Below are positions 6,823 to 12,223 of a DNA stretch of 12,223 nucleotides, piece by piece. The notes below the pieces were generated by a model. It was not told the DNA's origin. It saw only the letters and a program-made list of their open reading frames with translations, and made no database searches. Each line of letters starts with the position of its first letter. Position 1 is the stretch's first letter. This DNA is from Desulfovibrio sp. (GTDB lineage: Bacteria > Desulfobacterota > Desulfovibrionia > Desulfovibrionales > Desulfovibrionaceae), in assembly GCA_003525525.1 (NCBI GenBank), contig DQED01000096.1, positions 1 to 12,223 of the forward strand, written 5' to 3'. Both the position numbers and the translations under genes were made by a program.

Positions 6823-7833
6823 TCACAGGTCGACGAACAGGCAACGGTTGCCGTCGTCGTTGTAGCAGCCGCCGCAGGAAATGCAGGCGCTCGGCGCGAG
6901 GTTGCCGGCGCGCCAGCGCGCGACCAGTTCCGGTTCGCACAGAAGCGGCCGCGACAGCGCGAAAAAGGCGATGTCCGTGCGTCCGAGCAGCGCTTCCATG
7001 GTTTCCACGGACCGGTTGGCCCCGACCAGGGCGACCGGCGCGCGGATGGCCGCGGCCACGGCCGCCGCTTCGCTGCCAAAGACCGACTCGGCCTGCTCCG
7101 ATCCGTTGCAAAGCCCCTTGTTGCCGCCCAGGCCGCTGATCTCCACGAGGTCGATGCCGGCCGCGTCCAGGGCCCTGGCCGTGTCCAGGCAGGCCTCGAA
7201 CACGCCCGGCGTTTCACCGAGGTCCCGGCAGTCCAGCTTGACCGCCAGCAGGAAATCCTCGCCCGCCTCGCGGCGCATGGCCGCGTAGATCGCCTCGAGC
7301 AGGGCCCGCCCCTTTACCGGGGAGCCGCCGTAGGCGTCCGTGCGTGTGTTGGCCGTCGGATGGAGGAACTGGCTCAGGAAGTAGCCGTGCGCGCTGTGGA
7401 TCTGCGCCCCGGCGTAGCCGGCCTCCCGGGCCAGGCGCGCGCCGTGGGCGAAAAGCGCCGGCAAGGCGTCGAGCTCCGCAGTGGGAGGATCGCCCGCGCG
7501 CCACAGCACGCCGTCGCGGCCGGCAAAGCTCAGTTGGAGCAGCATGGGCACGCCCGCGGCCCTGGCCGTTTCCGTAAGCCCCCTGTGCCCCGGCAGGTGC
7601 GTGGCGTCGCAAAGCCCGATCTGCCCGGGCAGGGCCCGGGAGGTCGCATCCAGGTACGTGGCGCTGACGATGATGCCGCCGACGCCGCCGGCTGCGAGCC
7701 TGGCGTAGACCGCGGCCAGTTCCGGGGTGATCCGGCCGGCGTCGTCGGCCAGCCGTTCCCAGGTCGCCGAGCGCAGCAGGCGGTTGGAAAAGCGCACGCC
7801 CTTGACGGTCACGGCGTCGAACAGCGTTTTCAT
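6823..7833 (-). CDS. NADH:flavin oxidoreductase, old yellow enzyme family
   Basis: 336 aa TIM-barrel FMN enzyme that reduces activated alkenes or related electrophiles with NAD(P)H. Family marks: N-terminal VRFSNRLLRSATWERLAD, PMLLQLSFAGR at 96-106, the substrate-binding His pair H146/H149 in QIHSAHGYFLSQFLHP, followed by N162-T-R-x-D-A-Y-G-G, and FALSRPLLCEPEL near 290-303 for FMN phosphate. The C-terminus carries four cysteines at 317, 320, 323 and 331 (C-x2-C-x2-C-x7-C), five residues before the end. This resembles but does not equal the 4Fe-4S motif of 2,4-dienoyl-CoA-reductase-type members, and the FAD/NAD domains of those enzymes are absent. ATG at 7833 has AAGGAGG at good spacing. Physiological substrate unknown. 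Confidence 0.92.
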   Translation of the reverse strand: MKTLFDAVTVKGVRFSNRLLRSATWERLADDAGRITPELAAVYARLAAGGVGGIIVSATYLDATSRALPGQIGLCDATHLPGHRGLTETARAAGVPMLLQLSFAGRDGVLWRAGDPPTAELDALPALFAHGARLAREAGYAGAQIHSAHGYFLSQFLHPTANTRTDAYGGSPVKGRALLEAIYAAMRREAGEDFLLAVKLDCRDLGETPGVFEACLDTARALDAAGIDLVEISGLGGNKGLCNGSEQAESVFGSEAAAVAAAIRAPVALVGANRSVETMEALLGRTDIAFFALSRPLLCEPELVARWRAGNLAPSACISCGGCYNDDGNRCLFVDL

Positions 7834-7950
7834 GGCGTCCTCCTTGCGGCCCAAGGACCGGTTTCGCAGGCGAGCATACCCCAGCGCGAAGCTCTGCGGA
7901 AGCAGGCACCGAAAAGTGGCCTGGCGCGACGGGCCATCCGGCGCGGGCGC

Positions 7951-7984
7951 AAAAAGGCCCCGCCGCGGGACGCGGCGGGGCCTT
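7951..7984 (-). terminator. Strong intrinsic terminator of the DUF1269 gene
   Basis: Perfect 14-bp stem (7954-7967 with 7971-7984) and 3-nt loop. On the minus strand it is followed by five T residues (complement of A5 at 7951-7955, two of which are in the stem), 25 nt after the stop of the DUF1269 gene. Very GC-rich, in the style of the left half. Confidence 0.85.
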
Positions 7985-8008
7985 GGCGAACGAATGACGC
8001 GGCGGCGG

Positions 8009-8506
8009 CTACGCGCCGGACGCGGCCGCGGCCAGGGCGTCCTTGAGCTTGGCCTCGTCGTCGTGGGAGAGCGAGGTCTGGAGCACCTTGCCGCCCGTGC
8101 CCTTGAGTTCGTCGAGAACCTTGTCCTCGGTCATCTTCTTGATTTCCACAAACAGCGCCGCGCTGCCCGGCTGCAGGCTCGCGGACAGGTCCTTCATGAA
8201 GTCGTCATTGATGCCGTAATCGGAAAGTGCCCCGCCCAGCGCGCCGGATGCAGCCCCAACCGCAGCACCAAGCAACGGCATCAGGAAAATCATGCCCACG
8301 AGCGTGCCCCAGAAACCGCCCGAGAGAGCACCTGCCGCCGTCGTATTAATGAGCTGGTTAAGCTTCACCTTGCCGTCCTCATGCTTCACGGCAATCACGG
8401 CGTCTTTAATCTCGATCAGGTACTCTTTTTGAAGGTCGAAAAGCTTCGTACGCATTTCCTCGGCCTTTGCCTCGGACGGATAAACGATGACGACGAGATC
8501 TGACAT
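8009..8506 (-). CDS. DUF1269 family membrane protein
   Basis: 165 aa. The N-terminus MSDLVVIVYPSEAKAEEM, a glycine/alanine-rich hydrophobic segment at residues about 57-95 (many GxxxG-like spacings, with FWGTLVGMIFLMPLLG), SDYGINDDFMKDL and a soluble C-terminal domain with LFVEIKKMTEDKVLDELKG match the uncharacterised DUF1269 family (from memory). Function is unknown; members are often found beside stress genes. ATG at 8506 has GGAG 8 nt upstream. Codon use is strikingly uneven: by my count 33 of codons 1-100 end in A or T, but only 4 of codons 101-165. The first part resembles the right half of the window and the last part the left half. It ends at the terminator 7951-7984. Confidence 0.85.
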   Translation of the reverse strand: MSDLVVIVYPSEAKAEEMRTKLFDLQKEYLIEIKDAVIAVKHEDGKVKLNQLINTTAAGALSGGFWGTLVGMIFLMPLLGAAVGAASGALGGALSDYGINDDFMKDLSASLQPGSAALFVEIKKMTEDKVLDELKGTGGKVLQTSLSHDDEAKLKDALAAAASGA

Positions 8507-8655
8507 GGGGCTAACTCCACCTATTGGTTCTAGAGGCCCTTCTTCGGGCATCTCGACACCCTTGCCAACGAAATAGATCAAATTGCCAAAGGCCCGACCT
8601 TGCCATGTCGGAAAGCGGTAAATGGCGAGTTAGGGCAGCACCGCCTCGTGCGCGA

Positions 8656-8940
8656 TCAGTGCGATGTGCGCGTCGACGTCCAACCTCTTCGCGGCTCAGT
8701 CATCAGCTTTCGAAGCTTCGAAGCGTCTCCCTGAAGAGTGATCCGCAAATAGGTTGGAAGCCCACCGTGACCTTCCGAGCCCTCCGCGAAAGCGGTGACG
8801 AAATCACCGATCGTCAACGGGCCGGCGAAGTGGCGCGTGACGATATCATGATCAGGATAGACGGCGGCCGCATCGTCGATGTCTGCGAACTTGCTCGCCT
8901 CGGCTTCATCTGTAATCCGTGAATAAAAACGTCGTCCCAT
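8656..8940 (-). CDS. Small hypothetical protein, possibly 3'-frameshifted
   Basis: 94 aa as read, not recognised. ATG at 8940 has AGGAG 8 nt upstream. The sequence starts MGRRFYSRITDEAEASKF and continues with IDDAAAVYPDHDIVTRHF, TIGDFVTAF and LPTYLRITLQGDASKLRKLM; it looks like a compact soluble alpha/beta protein with no signal or membrane segment. The last ten residues (Trp-Thr-Ser-Thr-Arg-Thr-Ser-His region) look unnatural. One extra base near 8684 would instead give LDVDAHIALIAHEAVLP with much better codon use and a stop at 8630-8632. That points to a 1-nt deletion or a sequencing error. It lies 123 nt (or fewer) upstream of the DUF1269 start in the same direction, so they may be cotranscribed. 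Confidence 0.55.
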   Translation of the reverse strand: MGRRFYSRITDEAEASKFADIDDAAAVYPDHDIVTRHFAGPLTIGDFVTAFAEGSEGHGGLPTYLRITLQGDASKLRKLMTEPRRGWTSTRTSH

Positions 8941-9091
8941 GCCCGTCACTCCTGAGGTGTCCGCCCACGACGGACGATACCCATATCGCTCCGAAACTAA
9001 TGACTTTCCTCGATCGCTTTCTTTCTCAAACGATCTCAAATTTCCGGATTACACGATAGGCATCGCATTTTTCGAAACAACCGCTCCGAAT

Positions 9092-9117
9092 GGAATAGGA
9101 CTTTTACTTTCTGAATT
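9092..9117 (+). promoter_or_regulatory. Possible ECF-sigma-type promoter upstream of degP
   Basis: GGAAT at 9092-9096, 19 bp, then TT at 9116-9117. This is one base from the GGAAC-N18/19-TT pattern known for the alphaproteobacterial general-stress sigma factor RpoE2/EcfG. It lies about 110 bp upstream of degP. AT-rich surroundings make a chance match plausible, so confidence is low. Confidence 0.25.
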
Positions 9118-9230
9118 TTAAGCCGTTGGACGGATTCCGGAAAGCTTGGCTTTGGCAAATTTGCGTCAACCCCAGCCTGGGGGGCCGGTGCCCGTCGCAC
9201 GCACCGCTCCTCGAAGAATCAGGAAAGACG

Positions 9231-10775
9231 ATGATGGACGAGACCAACATGAACGCGCCGCAATATTCGAGTTCCGGCCGCGTAATGGCGAACCATAAAG
9301 CTAAATTGGCCGCCTGCGCCGCAATCGTTGCCCTCCTCGGCGCCGGAGCCGTTTTCGCAGCCGACAAGCCCGCACCGAATTCGCTCATGACCCCGGTCGC
9401 AGATTTGAGCACGACCGATGCACCACAACAGGCCCTCCCGAGCTTCGCCAATCTCGTAGAACGCGTGAAGCCGGCCGTCGTTTCGGTCTTCGTGAAGGCT
9501 GAAGAAGTGGACCAGGTTGCCGACTCGAGCCAGCCCGGACAGGGCCAAAACCCGTTCGAAGGCACTCCGTTTCAAGGTCTCCCATTCCAGTTCGGTCCGC
9601 AATCACAGGGGCAAAACGGCAAGCCTCAGCCGCACCTGATGCAGGCTCAGGGCTCTGGCTTCTTCATTTCGGCTGACGGCTATTTGATCACGAATAATCA
9701 CGTCGTCGACCACGCCAAGAGCGTCGAGATCATGACGACGGACGGCAAGCGATATAAGGCAAAGGTCGCCGGCACCGATCCGAAGACCGACCTTGCACTT
9801 CTGAAAGTCGATGGTTCGACCGATTTCCCCTATGTCCGCCTCGCGACCAAATCTCCGCGCATCGGCGACTGGATCGTGGCAATGGGCAATCCGTTCGGTC
9901 TCGGCGGCACTGTCACCGCCGGTATTATCTCAGCAAACGGGCGAGACATTGGGTCCGGGCCGTACGACGATTTCATCCAGATCGATGCCCCGATCAATAA
10001 GGGTAACTCCGGCGGTCCAACCTTCAACCAGAACGGTGAAGTTGTCGGCGTGAATACCGCTATCTTTTCGCCGTCGGGTGGCTCAGTCGGTATCGCGTTC
10101 GATATTCCGGCCGAAACGGTGAAGTATGTCTCCGATCAGTTGCGCTCGACCGGCCACGTCACCCGCGGTTGGATCGGCGTATCGATCCAGCCAGTAACGG
10201 CCGACATTGCAGATAGCTTAGGCCTGAAAGAGGCGAAGGGCGCACTCGTCGACGAACCGCAGGATGGCGGTCCCGCCGCCCGTGCGGGCCTGAAGTCGCA
10301 GGACGTCATCGTTTCCGTCAATGATCACGAGATCAAAGACGGCCGCGATCTGGCCCGCACCATTGCTGCAGTGTCGCCGGGATCGGAGATCAAGATCTCC
10401 TATATCCGCAATGGCGAAAAGCGCAGCGTCGATCTTCACGTCGGCAAATATCCTGACGGTAAGATGGCTCAAAACGGCGAGAATTCCGACAGCGACTTCA
10501 AGCTCGGCATGACCTTAGCTCCGGCTGATCAGGTCGACGGCGCCGGCACGCAAGGCGCCGTGGTGATGAATGTCGATCCCGACGGCAAGGCTGCCGAAAA
10601 GGGCATTCAGCAAGGCGACGTCATTCTTTCAGTCGGCGGTAAGTCCGTTTCCGGCCCGGCGGATGTCAAGCGGGCGTTGAAAGAAGCCAAGAACGCAAAC
10701 AAGCGCGCAGTGCTGATGCAGCTGAAGACCGCTCAAGGCGACCGGTTCGTTGCCGTCCCCACGAGCCAGGGCTGA
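9231..10775 (+). CDS. degP: Periplasmic serine protease of the HtrA/DegP (Do) family
   Basis: 514 aa, a full-length Do-type protease-chaperone that degrades or refolds misfolded envelope proteins. A Sec signal peptide is visible after a charged N-terminus: the hydrophobic run LAACAAIVALLGAGAVFA ends near residue 43 before ADK. Trypsin-like domain: His157 (ITNNHVVD), Asp187 (TDLALLKV) and Ser260 (NKGNSGGP) form the triad. A Gln/Gly/Pro-rich insert at about 95-135 fits the LA loop. Two PDZ domains follow, about 310-400 (RGWIGVSIQPV onward) and 425-510 (LGMTLAP onward). ATG at 9231 has AGGA 6 nt upstream and gives the signal peptide; an open frame from 9126 is longer but unsupported. Composition and style are alphaproteobacterial, unlike the genes left of 8.2 kb. 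It is convergent with the receiver gene at 10840. Confidence 0.93.
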   Translation: MMDETNMNAPQYSSSGRVMANHKAKLAACAAIVALLGAGAVFAADKPAPNSLMTPVADLSTTDAPQQALPSFANLVERVKPAVVSVFVKAEEVDQVADSSQPGQGQNPFEGTPFQGLPFQFGPQSQGQNGKPQPHLMQAQGSGFFISADGYLITNNHVVDHAKSVEIMTTDGKRYKAKVAGTDPKTDLALLKVDGSTDFPYVRLATKSPRIGDWIVAMGNPFGLGGTVTAGIISANGRDIGSGPYDDFIQIDAPINKGNSGGPTFNQNGEVVGVNTAIFSPSGGSVGIAFDIPAETVKYVSDQLRSTGHVTRGWIGVSIQPVTADIADSLGLKEAKGALVDEPQDGGPAARAGLKSQDVIVSVNDHEIKDGRDLARTIAAVSPGSEIKISYIRNGEKRSVDLHVGKYPDGKMAQNGENSDSDFKLGMTLAPADQVDGAGTQGAVVMNVDPDGKAAEKGIQQGDVILSVGGKSVSGPADVKRALKEAKNANKRAVLMQLKTAQGDRFVAVPTSQG

Positions 10776-10794
10776 TATCGCACCAACAAATGCG

Positions 10795-10825
10795 ATCGGC
10801 GGCGGACCAGAAATCTGCCGCCGAT
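10795..10825. terminator. Hairpin between convergent degP and receiver genes
   Basis: A 9-bp perfect stem (ATCGGCGGC at 10795-10803, complement at 10817-10825) with a 13-nt loop fills the 64-bp gap between the two stop codons. There is no T-run on either side, so it is probably a bidirectional terminator of moderate strength. Confidence 0.6.
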
Positions 10826-10839
10826 TGACCAGTTAACGG

Positions 10840-11229
10840 TTAGTGGCGGGTGGGCTCGGGATCACGCCCCAGAGCCTTATCGATGCATTGGATCATGGCG
10901 CCGCCATCGAGCGGCTTGCTTAAAAAGCCGACCGCCCCTGCGGCGTTGACTCGTTCACGCGTTCGCTCTTCCGGAAACGCCGTAATAAAGATCATCGGCA
11001 CATGATGCCCCTGTGCCAACAGGTAAGTCTGCAACTCGACGCCGGTCATGCCCGGCATATGAACATCCGTAATGACACACGACGTTTCCGCCAACCGAGC
11101 AGACTTCAAGAATTCTTCCGCGGACGCAAACGTACTCGCACCGAATCCGAGCGACCGCACGAGGCTCTCGGTCGCCACACGAACCGCCTCATCATCGTCG
11201 ATGATGCTGATCAGGGGATTTTGCGACAC
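10840..11229 (-). CDS. Single-domain response regulator, FixJ-type receiver
   Basis: 129 aa consisting only of a receiver domain. Acidic pocket D11-D12-D13 (ISIIDDDEAV), phospho-acceptor Asp55 in ITDVHMPGMTG, Thr83 in FITAF and Lys105 in FLSKPLDG are all present, so it should be phosphorylatable. The sequence follows the FixJ/NodW receiver pattern, but there is no LuxR-type output domain; members may act as phosphate sinks or by protein contacts. I chose GTG at 11229 because GAAGGA lies about 9 nt before it; a TTG at 11247 is the only earlier option in frame. A -10 (TATAAT) lies about 80 bp upstream. No histidine kinase is in the window, so the partner is unknown. Rhizobiales-like in style. 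Confidence 0.9.
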   Translation of the reverse strand: MSQNPLISIIDDDEAVRVATESLVRSLGFGASTFASAEEFLKSARLAETSCVITDVHMPGMTGVELQTYLLAQGHHVPMIFITAFPEERTRERVNAAGAVGFLSKPLDGGAMIQCIDKALGRDPEPTRH

Positions 11230-11309
11230 TTCGGCAGTCCTTCTCAAACATTAAGGCGGATTGAACCGCATCGGCCCCTTCAACGTGCCGTCTTCGCCGA
11301 CCAATTTAA

Positions 11310-11315
11310 ATTATA
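11310..11315 (-). promoter_or_regulatory. Candidate -10 element of the receiver gene
   Basis: A perfect TATAAT on the minus strand in an AT-rich patch next to the palindrome AATTTAAATT (11303-11312), 81 bp upstream of the GTG start. No convincing -35 is found 16-18 bp further up, so this may be a site that depends on an activator. Confidence 0.4.
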
Positions 11316-11365
11316 CGCTCGTTTGTAGCGCCCCGCCTCCGCGGTCAGCCACGCTGATCGGGAAC

Positions 11366-11405
11366 AAAAAAAAGCGCGCCGACTGCGTTCAGGCCGGCGC
11401 GCTTT
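11366..11405 (-). terminator. Intrinsic terminator of the candidate sRNA
   Basis: Perfect 11-bp stem (11371-11381 with 11395-11405), 13-nt loop, and eight T residues on the minus strand (A8 at 11366-11373, the first three pairs included). No protein gene upstream on this strand ends here, which is why it points to an RNA gene. Confidence 0.85.
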
Positions 11406-11478
11406 GGGGCGTCAGAGCACCTTAGGGGGACAACCCCGGGGGATGGGGCGAAGGTGTTGCCAGGACGCCGTAAGTCGG
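11366..11478 (-). ncRNA. Candidate structured small RNA, about 113 nt
   Basis: No annotated protein explains this block, yet it has all parts of an sRNA gene on the minus strand. A GGAAC-N19-TT promoter-like element lies at 11510-11485. From a predicted start near 11478, a three-tier stem is formed by GGCGTC (11469-11464) with GACGCC (11413-11408), CACCTT (11456-11451) with AAGGTG (11423-11418), and an inner GGGG-TTGT-CCCC (11437-11426). A single-stranded C-rich stretch (CCCCATCCCCC region) lies within the outer stems and could pair with purine-rich ribosome binding sites. An 11-bp terminator stem with a run of eight T ends the unit at 11366. It lies between the receiver gene and a gene-free region. 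I could not match it to a named family. The start is estimated from the promoter geometry. Confidence 0.6.
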
Positions 11479-11484
11479 GTGGTT

Positions 11485-11510
11485 AACACGGACGAGAGCA
11501 CTCACGTTCC
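11485..11510 (-). promoter_or_regulatory. ECF-sigma-type promoter of the candidate sRNA
   Basis: On the minus strand GGAAC (11510-11506), 17 bp, then TGTT (11488-11485). It fits GGAAC-N18/19-TT reported for rhizobial RpoE2 exactly, and GGAAC-N16/17-CGTT for EcfG with one mismatch. It would start transcription near 11478. Confidence 0.5.
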
Positions 11511-11841
11511 TCATGGCCCCCACAATGACACTCGGGCGCGCAGGAATATTCTGGTTTCGCATCCGAGATTTCGGAAACGCACGCTTTGAAACAATCGAAC
11601 CAGCCTCAACGACGCTGGCCGGAGACGAACGGCCCCAAATACGGCGCCCCAAACCAACAGCTACTCTCGCCATACCAAAGTATGCTCCGACTAATCTGAC
11701 GATGTAGGCCTAAAAACCCTCGTAGAATGGAGCGTTGTAGGTGGCTCCCGTACCTTCCAAAACACCCGCCGGATTCCCCAATGACATTGATCCAGGTCAT
11801 CCAGCGGCCAGAGATGAATGAAAAAGGGAAGGTCTTACGCG
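11511..11841. other. Gene-free stretch upstream of the AraC-family gene
   Basis: No gene I can support. A minus frame (11422-11673, start ATG with GGAG 10 nt before) has plausible composition but overlaps the sRNA and resembles nothing I know. The part from 11700 to 11841 is probably the leader and promoter region of the AraC-family gene; it contains a short inverted repeat ATGAC...GTCAT near 11780-11800. Confidence 0.4.
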
Positions 11842-12223
11842 ATGTCGCTTCAATTGACCTCAGACTTCCACGGCAACGCTGCGCAGTATCGAAGCGTCGA
11901 ACGGGCACTCGGCGGAACAGTAGAAACAGCGGTCCTAGATCGCTTGGCCAAGGCGCTCGTGGAAGCCGGCGTCAATCCCGACAAGCTGGATCGGCGCGGC
12001 GAAAGCGAGAAACGCCTCGCGATCGTAGCGCGTCTTTTCGAGCTACCGGTCTCCGCCAAGGCAGAATTGGAACAGCCGACCCGCAAAGCGCCGTCGCCAC
12101 TGCCGAAGTGGCGCGTGAAGCGCGTCGTCGAGTATGTCGATGCTCACATCGCTGACGAGATTACTCTGGCGGACCTTGCGGCGGCGGCTGGCATGAGCCG
12201 GATGTATTTTGCTAGCCAGTTCA
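11842..12223 (+). CDS. AraC-family transcriptional regulator, 5' part
   Basis: 127 complete codons; the 3' end is beyond the window. ATG at 11842 has GGGAAGG about 10 nt upstream. Residues 1-88 form a short, helical, polar N-terminal region (for example VETAVLDRLAKALVEAGVNPD) that lacks the cupin-type effector domain of classical AraC. From about residue 89 the DNA-binding domain starts: WRVKRVVEYVDAHIADEITLA, where LADLAAAAGMSRMYFASQF (residues 108-126) is the first helix-turn-helix of the AraC/XylS type. The second helix-turn-helix must lie beyond the edge. The short N-terminus suggests control by something other than a bound small ligand, or a partner protein. Effector and targets unknown; composition is that of the right half. 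Confidence 0.85.
   Translation, partial: MSLQLTSDFHGNAAQYRSVERALGGTVETAVLDRLAKALVEAGVNPDKLDRRGESEKRLAIVARLFELPVSAKAELEQPTRKAPSPLPKWRVKRVVEYVDAHIADEITLADLAAAAGMSRMYFASQF

Noticed and set aside
9126..9230. Upstream extension of degP to ATG 9126
   Set aside because: No ribosome binding site, unrelated sequence, and it would bury the signal peptide 78 residues in.
11361..11389. GGAAC ... CGTT on the plus strand resembling an EcfG promoter
   Set aside because: Spacing is 20 bp rather than 16-17, and the site lies within the terminator hairpin of the opposite strand.
11422..11673. 83-codon minus frame near the sRNA
   Set aside because: Plausible composition at its start, but the end runs through the sRNA and no family resemblance was found; conservation would be needed to keep it.
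1..12223. CRISPR arrays, tRNA or rRNA genes, insertion sequences, integrase or att sites
   Set aside because: None seen: no regularly spaced repeats, no tRNA-like cloverleaf noticed, no transposase or integrase motifs on either strand.

Overview
The window reads as two unlike halves. Positions 1 to about 8.2 kb are very GC-rich (about two thirds G+C in lines I counted). Dense convergent and divergent genes there are separated by long perfect hairpin terminators. The gene set (feoAB under a Fur-type site, greA, an HxlR regulator, an old-yellow-enzyme reductase with a C-terminal cysteine cluster) looks like a GC-rich deltaproteobacterium of the Desulfovibrio type; that assignment is inference from protein style, not a search. 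From about 8.2 kb to the end the DNA is less GC-rich and the genes look alphaproteobacterial (Rhizobiales-like): a two-PDZ HtrA/DegP protease, a single-domain FixJ-type receiver, an AraC-type regulator, and a candidate ~110-nt sRNA with an extracytoplasmic-sigma-like promoter.

Layout, left half: a partial NAD(P)-binding reductase (-) diverges from an HxlR regulator (+) across an intergenic region with four GTTAC/GTAAC half-sites. A bidirectional terminator separates hxlR from the feoA-feoB operon (-), whose promoter overlaps a perfect 19-bp Fur-type palindrome. Next come a cytoplasmic-looking metallophosphoesterase (-) preceded by a striking run of seven perfect hairpins, a small unknown protein (-), a nucleoside 2-deoxyribosyltransferase-family protein (-), greA (+) and an FMN oxidoreductase (-).

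Right half: a DUF1269 membrane protein (-) in which codon use changes abruptly near codon 100, a small unknown and possibly frameshifted gene (-), degP (+), a convergent receiver protein (-), the candidate sRNA (-), a gene-free stretch, and the 5' part of an AraC-family gene (+) running off the end.

The most interesting signals are (1) the compositional and phylogenetic-looking junction, apparently inside the DUF1269 gene, implying horizontal transfer or an assembly chimera; (2) the unannotated sRNA beside the receiver gene; and (3) the hairpin array upstream of the phosphoesterase. Together degP, the receiver, the sRNA and the AraC gene could be an imported envelope-stress module, but this is inference.
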